Positions 18,399-25,634 of a DNA stretch of 64,000 bases are shown here, one piece after another. How positions within the stretch are numbered: position 1 is the stretch's first letter; each line of letters begins with the position of its first letter. The notes beneath the pieces are model-generated. The model made no database searches, was not told where the DNA came from, and saw nothing but the letters and a program-made list of their open reading frames with translations. Position numbers and translations under genes: made by a program. The DNA is from Jeotgalicoccus psychrophilus DSM 19085 (GTDB lineage: Bacteria; Bacillota; Bacilli; Staphylococcales; Salinicoccaceae): NCBI RefSeq assembly GCF_000425845.1, contig NZ_AUEF01000001.1, positions 310,001-374,000 on the forward strand, in the 5' to 3' direction.

Positions 18399-18431
18399 AC
18401 AAAAAACACTTCCCAATATTATATCGGGAAG
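18399..18431 (-). terminator. Terminator after the second zinc-ribbon gene
   Basis: The stem CTTCCC/GGGAAG (18409-18414 and 18426-18431) is followed on the minus strand by TGTTTTTT. It lies ten bases past the stop codon at 18441, so each zinc-ribbon gene is probably transcribed separately. Confidence 0.75.
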
Positions 18432-18440
18432 CATTAATAA

Positions 18441-18704
18441 CTATTTATCATCTGTACGTCCAAAATCACTGCGCTCTTTTTTCTGCTGTTTATTTAATTC
18501 ATCTTCAGGATAGTTCTCTTCCGGCATATCTTCCATCTTATTATCTTTACCGGGACCGTTTAAAAACTCCTCTTCCGGTGCTCTTTCCTGAATCAATCCA
18601 TTATTATCTGTGAAATTTTCTTCGTCACGCATAAACTCTCCGCATGTTGGGCAGACTCTCGTGCCTTCCAGTACTTCTTCACCGCAATTTTGACATGTCA
18701 CCAT
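18441..18704 (-). CDS. Small zinc-ribbon protein, paralogue
   Basis: An 87-residue protein with VTCQNCGEEV and RVCPTCGEFM knuckles followed by an acidic middle (EERAPEEEF-like, MEDMPEENYPEDEL) and a basic end. I chose ATG 18704 over a GTG at 18713, because the AAAGAGAG ribosome binding site lies nine or so bases before the ATG, matching the arrangement of its neighbour at 18322. The two genes clearly arose by tandem duplication. The protein is soluble and small; its function is unknown. Confidence 0.78.
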   Translation of the reverse strand: MVTCQNCGEEVLEGTRVCPTCGEFMRDEENFTDNNGLIQERAPEEEFLNGPGKDNKMEDMPEENYPEDELNKQQKKERSDFGRTDDK

Positions 18705-18814
18705 CGGTATCACTCTCTTTCAGTAAAGTATTTGCTAATAGATAAATACCCGTTTACAAATTAAATACTCATTAAATAGAACATGAGAAAATGTGCTTAC
18801 CTATATTAAGGCTG

Positions 18815-19318
18815 TCAAAATACATCCATCATATACTTTGGTAATAGATGTGCTGTCAAAATCGTTTCAAAAAGAATTCTCTGTCTATCATGTTCCGGAT
18901 TCTTCATTTTAAATACGATAACATAAAGTTCATCTTCAAGAATTTTTTCAAACGGTTTGATACGTGGACTTAAAATTTTTCTATATGGCTTATTACAGTG
19001 TCTTCTTAGCCTTGATAATATCTTTCCTTCACCTATGTAAAATAATTCATTATTTCTGTAAATCATATATATTCCCTTTAGGTTAGATAAATCTTCGTCT
19101 GGAAATTTTAGTTTAAATTGATTCCGTAAATCCAGTGTATCCAGCTTTTTAATAACGTTATCAGATTTTATATCAGCGGTATCTTTTATATTCAATTGTA
19201 ATTCTGCAACTTCAATATTATCCTTCCAATATTCATGGAGTTTAATATTCAACTTCCCTAGCAAGTCATCAATTCTATCTAGCTCTGTCTGAAAATCAAC
19301 TGAATTATTAGAGTACAT
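18815..19318 (-). CDS. GIY-YIG domain protein
   Basis: A protein of about 168 residues. The C-terminal half has the GIY-YIG nuclease signature: GIYMIYRNNELFYIG, with the ten-residue gap expected, then GKILSRLRRHCNKP (Arg and His) and a Glu in ILFETILTAHLL. The N-terminal 80 residues are helical and unassigned. ATG 19318 is preferred because GAGGAG lies seven bases upstream; a TTG at 19333 is less likely. It is a stand-alone gene with no methylase, homing intron or repair partner beside it. Cleavage activity is plausible from the motif but not certain. Such solo GIY-YIG genes are sparsely characterised. Confidence 0.72.
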   Translation of the reverse strand: MYSNNSVDFQTELDRIDDLLGKLNIKLHEYWKDNIEVAELQLNIKDTADIKSDNVIKKLDTLDLRNQFKLKFPDEDLSNLKGIYMIYRNNELFYIGEGKILSRLRRHCNKPYRKILSPRIKPFEKILEDELYVIVFKMKNPEHDRQRILFETILTAHLLPKYMMDVF

Positions 19319-19348
19319 ACATACACTCCTCAATATTTTTTATAGAGA

Positions 19349-19374
19349 AATACCAGACCCGAAGGTCTGGTATT
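19349..19374 (-). terminator. Terminator after the second LPXTG protein
   Basis: The stem ATACCAGACC / GGTCTGGTAT around a CGAA tetraloop lies 14 bases beyond the stop codon of the gene at 19388. Confidence 0.75.
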
Positions 19375-19387
19375 GACATTTCAATTA

Positions 19388-21862
19388 TTAATTCTTTCTT
19401 TTTCTTCTGCCAGTTACAAATAGGAAAGCGGCACCTGCTAGAGCAAATGCTGTCGCAATTAGTCCAGTTTCCGCAGCAGCTAACCCTGTATCAGGAAGTT
19501 CCTCTTTATCACTTTCAGAAGTAGATGCTTCCTGTTCACTTACCGTCTGTGACTCTTCTGAGTTAACAGACTTTTCTTTTCCTTGTACTGTTGTTTCAGT
19601 CTGCTGTTCATTATTAATATCTTTAACAGAAACAACAATTACATCATCAGTCTGAATAACTGTATCTTTTGGTAATTCAACTTCCCATAATCCTTCTGTA
19701 TCAGATTCTGTTATTATTTCCTCTTCATCAGGTAATGTAATAACTATTTCACTGTTAGAGTCTCCTTGACCTGTAATAATATCATCATCAGGTTTAATTG
19801 GATTTACTAATGGTGGGGTTATAACTTTCTCCTCCTCTTCTTTAGCTGGATCTTCAGGATCAGTAATATTATTACTATCCCCATTCGATGATTCAGGTGC
19901 CGATTGTTCCTGCTCAACTTCTTCTATCGGTTCGCCAGTTATAATTTCTTCATTAGAATTTTCGTTTTGATCTGATGGTACTTCTTCGACTGGCATCTCT
20001 GGACTCTCATCTGTTATTGGTAATTCCGGTTCTTCTGGTAAAGAAGTATCAATACTACCATCTTCACGGTCAGCTACATAGACGTTTATACTTGCGTAAT
20101 CTCCGATGTAGTCATCTCTCCACATAAAACCATTACTTACATATGCCGAATCATAATAATATAATTCAGAATCAATATCCATCATTGCTGTTCTGATTAA
20201 TTCATCAATAGTGTATGACCCAAATGACTCCCCCTCATACAAATAATAACCTTCACTGTCTATAATATTTATTTGCATTAATTCACCATTGTTTAAATAG
20301 TAATCATCATACAACTGGTGTTCAGGTAAAAATGGTCTGTTTTCAAAAGGATAGTTTCCAACACTATTTGATGTGTTATTTACATAAATATCATAAGTAT
20401 CAGTTGTAAAGTAGCTGTAATAATCATTAATTTGAAAACCGCTAGTTTGACTATCTATCAGTACTTGATCAGCGACTACATACTCACTGTTATATTCGTT
20501 GTTTATACTTAGTAACAGGTTGTCCAATCTATCGATAAAAGTATTCCCTACAAAGCTGACACTAGTTAATCTATTACCTGTCACAGTATCATAAATAGTT
20601 AAATGATTAATATAATTCTCGGATAAGTCATCATTGATAATCTGTTCTTCAGGTAGTTCATTTGTATTTTCATCTTCACCAGGAGTCTGTATCCCTTCAC
20701 CAACATTAATAGTTAAATCCAGTAACTCATCTCCATACCAGTCTGATAAATAATTTTCGTAGTTCTCATCATATAATCCAAGACCTGATAATCTGAATGA
20801 TGTTGAAGGTGTGCGTTCAGGAACATCAATATAAAATGTCGATTTATATCTGTTATTGCCTAGTGGTATGATTTCATATCCAGATGCTGATAGCTGTTGC
20901 GGTCCATCTTCAGAGTTGTTTGTAAATGCAGCAAAAATATAGTCGACATTTGTTTCATCTTCAGCCACGACCGTCATCTCAATCTGTTCTCCAGCGTTAT
21001 ACGTCGATTTATCCGTCGTAACTGAAATTAATTCAGGTGCATCGATGTCAGTAATTGTATTGTTATTCTCAATATTCACAGTTAAATCCAGTAACTCTTC
21101 ACCGTACCAGTCTGATAAATAATTTTCGTAGTTCTCATCATACAATCCAAGACCTGATAATCTGAATGATGTTGAAGGTGTGCGTTCAGGAACATCAATA
21201 TAAAATGTTGATTCATATCTGTTATTGCCTAGTGGTATGATTTCATATCCAGATGCTGATAGCTGTTGCGGTCCATCTTCAGAGTTGTTTGTAAATGCAG
21301 CAAAAATATAGTCGACATTTGTTTCATCTTCAGCCACCACAGTCATCTCAATTTGTTCCCCAGCATTATACGTCGATTTATCTGTCGTGACTGAAATTAA
21401 CTCTGGTGCTTCAACATCGATATCACCAGTTATCTCTTGTGAAAATGTGCTTATACCCTGAGCTTCTTTTGTTTGTTCATCCTCTACATCCTGAACTTTA
21501 GATGTGTTATTACTCTCTAAATTTTCTTCTGTAAGTTCTAGATCAACTGGTAACTCGGGTTCTATGTATTCTTCTACAATTTCTTCTGTTGATGCAGGAT
21601 TAGTTTTTACTGTATTCTCTACTTCAGATTCTGTTGCATCTGTTTCTTCCTGAAATTCAATAGCTTCATCGTCAATTGGAAGTTCAAGTTCTGTATTTTC
21701 CACCTGTTGCGTTTCTATTGTTTCTATATTCTCTGCTTCTACACTTTGATTTTCAACAGCATCATCATTCGCTTCGGTTCCGCCTGCATATGTAAATGCA
21801 AATACCCCTAGTGCACTGGCTAATGATGCTTTTTTAAATGTTTTAAACGAATCGTTATTCAA
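19388..21862 (-). CDS. LPXTG-anchored surface protein with duplicated Ig-like domains
   Basis: An 824-residue exported protein. Signal peptide in the first 32 residues (KKASLASALGVFAFTYAGG); an acidic Glu/Thr-rich region to about 145; two nearly identical 123-residue domains (about 149-391) with STYNAGEQIEMTVVAEDET and FRLSGLGLYDENYENYLSDW; a Tyr/Asp-rich domain of about 400-600; a low-complexity acidic linker; a Bap-type Ig domain (GDSNSEIVITLPDEEEI, EGLWEVELPKD); LPDTG at 789-793; a hydrophobic helix and RRKRKN. The start is a TTG at 21862, supported by AAAGGGAG eight bases upstream and by the signal peptide that follows. A sortase would link it to peptidoglycan. It is probably an adhesin or biofilm protein; its ligand is unknown. 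It has its own promoter and terminator. Confidence 0.9.
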   Translation of the reverse strand: MNNDSFKTFKKASLASALGVFAFTYAGGTEANDDAVENQSVEAENIETIETQQVENTELELPIDDEAIEFQEETDATESEVENTVKTNPASTEEIVEEYIEPELPVDLELTEENLESNNTSKVQDVEDEQTKEAQGISTFSQEITGDIDVEAPELISVTTDKSTYNAGEQIEMTVVAEDETNVDYIFAAFTNNSEDGPQQLSASGYEIIPLGNNRYESTFYIDVPERTPSTSFRLSGLGLYDENYENYLSDWYGEELLDLTVNIENNNTITDIDAPELISVTTDKSTYNAGEQIEMTVVAEDETNVDYIFAAFTNNSEDGPQQLSASGYEIIPLGNNRYKSTFYIDVPERTPSTSFRLSGLGLYDENYENYLSDWYGDELLDLTINVGEGIQTPGEDENTNELPEEQIINDDLSENYINHLTIYDTVTGNRLTSVSFVGNTFIDRLDNLLLSINNEYNSEYVVADQVLIDSQTSGFQINDYYSYFTTDTYDIYVNNTSNSVGNYPFENRPFLPEHQLYDDYYLNNGELMQINIIDSEGYYLYEGESFGSYTIDELIRTAMMDIDSELYYYDSAYVSNGFMWRDDYIGDYASINVYVADREDGSIDTSLPEEPELPITDESPEMPVEEVPSDQNENSNEEIITGEPIEEVEQEQSAPESSNGDSNNITDPEDPAKEEEEKVITPPLVNPIKPDDDIITGQGDSNSEIVITLPDEEEIITESDTEGLWEVELPKDTVIQTDDVIVVSVKDINNEQQTETTVQGKEKSVNSEESQTVSEQEASTSESDKEELPDTGLAAAETGLIATAFALAGAAFLFVTGRRKRKN
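20691..21428 (-). repeat. Tandem duplication, 369-bp period
   Basis: Two adjacent copies of a 369-base (123-residue) unit encode the Ig-like domains of the LPXTG protein. They differ at only scattered bases; for example, the segment starting at 20821 recurs almost unchanged at 21190. Most differences are silent, so the duplication is recent or maintained by gene conversion. Confidence 0.9.
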
Positions 21863-21940
21863 TTTTTCTATCTCCCTTTACTAAATTATAAAATCATAAA
21901 TTATTTAAATCCAAATTAACAATAACTATTTCTTATATTT

Positions 21941-21969
21941 ATAATACCACATTCTAATTCGATTTCTAA
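21941..21969 (-). promoter_or_regulatory. Promoter of the second LPXTG gene
   Basis: On the minus strand, TTAGAA (-35), a 17-base spacer and TATTAT (-10) with a TGG extension just before it, about 80 bases upstream of the TTG start. Confidence 0.55.
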
Positions 21970-21990
21970 TTAAATTTCGATAAATTTATA

Positions 21991-22032
21991 TCAAAAAACG
22001 CTATGAATTATAATAATATAATTCATAGCGTT
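21991..22032 (-). terminator. Terminator after the 222-residue protein gene
   Basis: A 14-base perfect stem (AACGCTATGAATTA with its complement) is followed on the minus strand by six T. It ends nine bases beyond the stop codon at 22041. Confidence 0.85.
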
Positions 22033-22040
22033 AATTTAAT

Positions 22041-22709
22041 TTATACTAATTGATCTTTAAACATATCATCGTAGAACGACAATGTGAACATTGAATAGAA
22101 TGATACTAATGGTGATTGGATTAAATTATCTTTCCATGCTGTTTCAAATGCATTATCTATGTTGTAGTCCAATACTGTCGTATAGAATACATCATCATAA
22201 ATTTTGCTTAACACATGGTTATTGTTCTTCTGTACTTGAGTTGCCACAACTTTAAGCGTCTCGTTCATATCGCCTGTATTCTGCTCAACAAGTCTAAGCA
22301 TCGGTTCAAGTTCTTTCGTTAATTTAATTAACTGTTCACGGATTTCCTGATTCTTTTCTTCAAGCTCTTTTGGAAGATCCAAAGGGTAGAAATCCTGTGT
22401 TATTTTTTCCAGTGTAAATCTTTCAAGTACTTCCAGCTCAGTTGGGTACTGTACTTTTTTGTCTTCAGCCATTACGCCGTGTGTAGCCTGCATGAGTGAA
22501 AGTCTGATTAGGTCAATTCTTATAAAAGAACGGCAAAGTTCAACGACTGATAAGTGGTTGAATCCTTCTTCTTTAAACTGAGCTAAAATATCGTCGAGCG
22601 TTTTTGACTGCTCTTCGATCATTTCAGGTATACGTGTCATACGGTATGTGAAGTTTCTATAGTCTGTTTTGTTTAATAATTCTTCTTTAGTTTCTTTATA
22701 GCTTTTCAT
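22041..22709 (-). CDS. Unrecognised 222-residue soluble protein
   Basis: I do not recognise this family. The protein is mostly helical and charged, with no signal peptide, membrane segment or cysteine pairs. The middle (KELEEKNQEIREQLIKLTKE) has a coiled-coil pattern, and the C-terminal third is rich in aromatic residues (SPLVSFYSMFTLSFYDDMF). The ATG at 22709 has GGGG five bases before it. It stands alone between a YdcF-like gene and the LPXTG gene, with its own strong terminator. Its base composition is like that of its neighbours, so there is no sign of recent transfer. Confidence 0.7.
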   Translation of the reverse strand: MKSYKETKEELLNKTDYRNFTYRMTRIPEMIEEQSKTLDDILAQFKEEGFNHLSVVELCRSFIRIDLIRLSLMQATHGVMAEDKKVQYPTELEVLERFTLEKITQDFYPLDLPKELEEKNQEIREQLIKLTKELEPMLRLVEQNTGDMNETLKVVATQVQKNNNHVLSKIYDDVFYTTVLDYNIDNAFETAWKDNLIQSPLVSFYSMFTLSFYDDMFKDQLV

Positions 22710-22792
22710 GGAATCCCCTATTCTAATCTATTAGTCATTAGTAATAGTTTAACATACAGGAGCATGGAATTAGCCCATCGACAACGATTTTA

Positions 22793-23314
22793 TTACTGAT
22801 ATCTTAACCGTGATAGTCTGCGGTACTTACTCTTGCTGTACAGCAGATTATCCTTTGTGAAGAACTTATAGTTTTTCATTAAATAGAGTCCAAGTTTTAC
22901 TGCTTCTGAAGAATATTCCAGTAGTGTTGTATGATGATTCACACCTAGAAATTTCAACTTCCTGCTTCTATTAAAAACATTATTGAATATTAGTTTCGTA
23001 CGGAATTTATGGTACTGGCTGGTAACGACGATAACTTGTCCGTAGTTCAGTCTGGAGAGTATCTGCTGTATCTCTACAGCATTGTTGTAAGTGGTCGTTG
23101 AGAAGTATTCTGTGAGGATATGACGTTCGTCTATATAGTCATAATTGGAGTTTAATAGGTCTTTCGTACCTCGGAGTTCATTGTGATCATTAAAAGATGT
23201 GATGAGGATATGTGCCTGATCATAATCAAATTTCTGATATATATCCGCAACTGCTTTAAAACGGCGGTAATCACCGTCAAGGTAGACAATTAGTGTTTTA
23301 CTTTCATAAGACAT
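22793..23314 (-). CDS. YdcF/SanA-like DUF218 protein, no membrane anchor
   Basis: A protein of about 173 residues of the DUF218 (YdcF/ElyC/SanA) family. It opens with the strand KTLIVYLDGDYRRFKAVADI, has HILTEYFSTTTYNNAVEIQQIL (the Thr/Asn helix typical of the family) and VIVVTSQYHKFRT, corresponding to the usual TSDYHxxRA. It lacks the N-terminal membrane helix seen in the paralogue at 23879, and its GGG loop is replaced by LDGDY. ATG 23314 fits AGGTGA about nine bases upstream; a GTG at 23326 is less likely. The biochemical role is uncertain: relatives affect envelope polysaccharide metabolism and one binds S-adenosylmethionine. An inverted repeat lies just upstream. Confidence 0.75.
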   Translation of the reverse strand: MSYESKTLIVYLDGDYRRFKAVADIYQKFDYDQAHILITSFNDHNELRGTKDLLNSNYDYIDERHILTEYFSTTTYNNAVEIQQILSRLNYGQVIVVTSQYHKFRTKLIFNNVFNRSRKLKFLGVNHHTTLLEYSSEAVKLGLYLMKNYKFFTKDNLLYSKSKYRRLSRLRYQ

Positions 23315-23337
23315 AACAGTACTCACCTCTTTTGTAT

Positions 23338-23356
23338 TGTTACCTGCAGTGTAACA
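23338..23356. promoter_or_regulatory. TGTTAC-N7-GTAACA dyad upstream of the ydcF-like gene
   Basis: Six-base arms flank a seven-base spacer (CTGCAGT) that is itself nearly palindromic, 24 bases upstream of the ATG. The same arms are kept at 25302-25320 before the decayed copy of this gene, although the spacer changed, which suggests a binding site. Confidence 0.4.
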
Positions 23357-23404
23357 GGCCAGTATTTAGATACAGTTTTACAGAAGTAAAATTAATGTAA
23401 ATAA

Positions 23405-23431
23405 AAGCCGTGAGATATCCTCTCACGGCTT
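23405..23431 (-). terminator. Terminator after the first lipoprotein gene
   Basis: An 11-base stem AAGCCGTGAGA / TCTCACGGCTT with a five-base loop lies five bases past the stop codon at 23436, followed by TTTTAT on the minus strand. Confidence 0.8.
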
Positions 23432-23435
23432 GCTG

Positions 23436-23807
23436 TTATTCTGCAGTTGTTAAATTAATAGAATCTTCATTGTACTGATTGAAACTCACCATAATACGGT
23501 CCGCTTCTTCTACAGTATCCAGTGTCATCGGCGGCTCTCCGCTGTATTGAATCGTTTCAATAAAATCTTCCCCGTTAAAATAAGATACGTAGCTTGAACG
23601 GTTAATTTCATAAGTATTAGATGGATCGTAGTCAATATAATCAGTAGTCATCATTTCTTCATTTTCAACAGCTTCACCATTGTACCCCATCCAGCTGCCT
23701 TCAGTGAGCGAGCCCATATCTATCAGATTATCATCTGAACCGCCGCTGCACGCTGATAAAAGCAAAATTCCCACTAGTAAACTCATAAAAGACAATTTGG
23801 TTTTCAT
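23436..23807 (-). CDS. Small lipoprotein, copy 1
   Basis: A 123-residue exported lipoprotein. Residues 1-20 are a lipoprotein signal with lipobox LLSAC, so the mature protein starts at the Cys of CSGGSDD. The mature domain has WMGYNGEAVENEEMMTTDYI, YEINRSSYVSYFNGEDFIET and a closing EADRIMVSFN strand. These segments recur in the lipoprotein at 24469, so they are paralogues. AAGGGG lies seven bases before the ATG. I do not recognise a named family. The alternation with YdcF-like genes suggests that the two types work together at the outer face of the membrane. Confidence 0.8.
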   Translation of the reverse strand: MKTKLSFMSLLVGILLLSACSGGSDDNLIDMGSLTEGSWMGYNGEAVENEEMMTTDYIDYDPSNTYEINRSSYVSYFNGEDFIETIQYSGEPPMTLDTVEEADRIMVSFNQYNEDSINLTTAE

Positions 23808-23878
23808 TGATGTTCCCCTTTTCTGTTTAAAGTAAGTAACAGTTAAATAATAGCATAATATTGCTGCCTGTCTAACTG

Positions 23879-24448
23879 TTAACCAAAGAGATTATATAAG
23901 CCGAAGCGGTAGCCCCATGTTTTTATAAACTCTCCAATCCAATGGGAAAAAGCGTCTTCTCTATCGAGTCCTTTTTTACCTTCTAAATTTGAAGCGGAGA
24001 TATAGTTAAAGGTCTTGTCATTATCATTGAGCCGTTCAAAGGCTAGTTTGGCTCTTTTAAGATGGTAATCACTAGTAACAATCATTGCGGACTCAAAATT
24101 ATTATCGTCCATAATTTCTAGAGTTCTTTCTGCGTTTGAATATGTGCTTGTAGATTCAGTATCAACGATTACATCTTCCTCTTCGACACCGTAATGGCGA
24201 ACGATAGATGTAAGTTCTTCAGCATTGTATCTGTCACCTGCTGGGGTAATCAGCACCTTATCGGCATAGCCTGACTGATATAAATCAGCAGCTCTCTCGA
24301 CACGGCCCTGATCTCCGCCGCCGAGAATAACAATCATATCGCTGTCTTCAGGTGTATCAGCTTCTCCGGGTAGAAAGCTTTCTATTAAAATTGCTATGAA
24401 TATAAGAGCAAGTATAACAAGTAAAGGAATTGCAATTTTAATATTCAT
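23879..24448 (-). CDS. Membrane-anchored YdcF/SanA-like DUF218 protein
   Basis: A 189-residue protein with one N-terminal membrane helix (IAIPLLVILALIFIAILI) followed by an extracytoplasmic DUF218 domain. Motifs are MIVILGGGDQGRVERAADLY, KVLITPAG, TSTYSNAERTLEI and IVTSDYHLKRAKLAFERL, all complete for the family. The ATG has GGAGG five bases upstream. It lies between two related lipoprotein genes with no obvious terminator before the next one. Proteins of this fold are linked to envelope polysaccharide and cell-wall integrity, but the reaction is not settled. Confidence 0.87.
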   Translation of the reverse strand: MNIKIAIPLLVILALIFIAILIESFLPGEADTPEDSDMIVILGGGDQGRVERAADLYQSGYADKVLITPAGDRYNAEELTSIVRHYGVEEEDVIVDTESTSTYSNAERTLEIMDDNNFESAMIVTSDYHLKRAKLAFERLNDNDKTFNYISASNLEGKKGLDREDAFSHWIGEFIKTWGYRFGLYNLFG

Positions 24449-24468
24449 TGTTGCCTCCGCATTTGATA

Positions 24469-24858
24469 TTATTCAATTTCAACGAGCTGCATGCCGTTTC
24501 TATTATTTTTATTAAAGCTGAGTATTATACCATCCGCTTCTTTAACAGAATTAATAATCTCTGGTGTATCTTCATAGAGCTCTGTTTTGATAAAGTCTTC
24601 ACCATTGAAGTAGGATACATAAGTGTCACGGCTTATCTCATAATCTTTTTCTGGATTATACGGAATGAATTGCGACTGCATCATTGCCTTATTGTTTTCT
24701 GAAGTACCTTTATAATTAACCCAGCGGTCTTCTAAGAGATTGACTTTGTTGATAAGGTTATTGCTCGTCGCCTGGGTAGTCGAAACATTGCCACAGGCAG
24801 ATATAAGTAATAAAAAAGAGCAAAGACACAAGAAGAAAATGGTTTTGAAGTAATACAT
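24469..24858 (-). CDS. Small lipoprotein, copy 2
   Basis: A protein of about 129 residues with a lipoprotein signal (FFLCLCSFLLLISAC) whose lipobox is LISAC. The mature part shares RWVNYKG, YEISRDTYVSYFNGEDFIKT and EADGIILSFNK with the lipoprotein at 23436. The start is ATG 24858, with GGAGG six bases upstream; a TTG at 24873 is less likely. It is the first gene of the pair with the membrane-anchored YdcF-like protein, 20 bases apart, so they are probably co-transcribed. Function unknown. Confidence 0.78.
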   Translation of the reverse strand: MYYFKTIFFLCLCSFLLLISACGNVSTTQATSNNLINKVNLLEDRWVNYKGTSENNKAMMQSQFIPYNPEKDYEISRDTYVSYFNGEDFIKTELYEDTPEIINSVKEADGIILSFNKNNRNGMQLVEIE

Positions 24859-24945
24859 GAGAGCCCTCCACAAATTGATTCATTAAAATCATACTATTTT
24901 AAAGGTAATTGAAGCAATTAATATCAAATATAAATATCAAAAAAT

Positions 24946-24968
24946 AAGCCAGGTCTAAGACCTGGCTT
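24946..24968 (-). terminator. Hairpin AAGCCAGGTCT / AGACCTGGCTT
   Basis: A perfect inverted repeat with an A/T-rich flank on its minus-strand 3' side (ATTTTTTGATATTT). It lies downstream of the decayed ydcF copy and upstream of lipoprotein copy 2, so it would have ended a transcript now largely lost. The segment 24970-25074 beside it contains a short open stretch but no supportable gene. Confidence 0.65.
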
Positions 24969-25074
24969 AAATATCTTCAAAATTACAATTGTTAAGGTTA
25001 ATGTTTCCGGATCATATGTTGTGAAACTAGTTGGTTCATTTAAGGTGTCATATTCTATTTTTGAATTAGCAGTT

Positions 25075-25278
25075 TGTAAGGATATGACTTTCGTCTATAT
25101 AATCGTAACTGGAGTTTAAAAGGTCTTTCGTCCCACAGAATTCGTTGTCATCATTAAATGAGATAATCAATATATGCGGCCTACCGTAATCAAATTTCTG
25201 ATATAACTCTGCGACTGCTTTAAAGCATCAGTAATCGCTGTCAAGGTAGACAATTAGTGTTTTATTTTCATATGACAT
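25075..25278 (-). pseudogene. Decayed 5' fragment of a ydcF-like gene
   Basis: This segment is plainly homologous at DNA level to the start of the gene at 22793-23314, including its upstream region to about 25335. The ATG would be at 25278, and the product begins MSYENKTLIVYLDSDY then meets a TGA at codon 17. Further base changes and shifts follow, and the match fades near 25075, so the 3' half is missing. The promoter-proximal TGTTAC/GTAACA dyad is still present at 25302-25320. It marks a third round of duplication of the ydcF/lipoprotein unit and lies right at the edge of the AT-rich polysaccharide region. Confidence 0.8.
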
Positions 25279-25335
25279 AACACTACTCACCTCATCTGTA
25301 TTGTTACCTGGAGTGTAACAAGCCACTATTTAGAG

Positions 25336-25634
25336 GTTCTATAATAACCTTTCTTTCGACATCATTATATTCGCTGATAATAAAATTAAGCTATACACAT
25401 AAAAATCACTTGTGATACACCTAAAATGAATTTTTTGGGCAATGAAAATAATAGGTATAATCACTAGTAACTTACACACAGCTTAGCACAGATGAATTAA
25501 TAACCATAGAATACTATTTCCATATGAAATTCAAAATTATACAATTTATATAGTATATAAGCTAAGATATTTTTATAATTTTTAAATACTAATGATATAC
25601 AATTTGCTATATAAATACTGACATGATAATATTC
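25336..25634. other. AT-rich intergenic stretch at the left border of the polysaccharide locus
   Basis: No coding frame with a ribosome binding site, no RNA gene and no clear terminator can be seen. The composition becomes very AT-rich here, in step with the locus that follows. No terminator hairpin is obvious for the last gene of the minus-strand operon at 25635. Confidence 0.5.

Noticed and set aside
18815-19318. GIY-YIG protein as a homing endonuclease or part of a restriction system
   Set aside because: No intron, intein, methylase or partner gene is present around it.
24970-25074. A short open stretch (ending YDPETLTLTIVILKIF) that might be a gene fragment
   Set aside because: It has no start with a ribosome binding site and no clear parent gene in the window.
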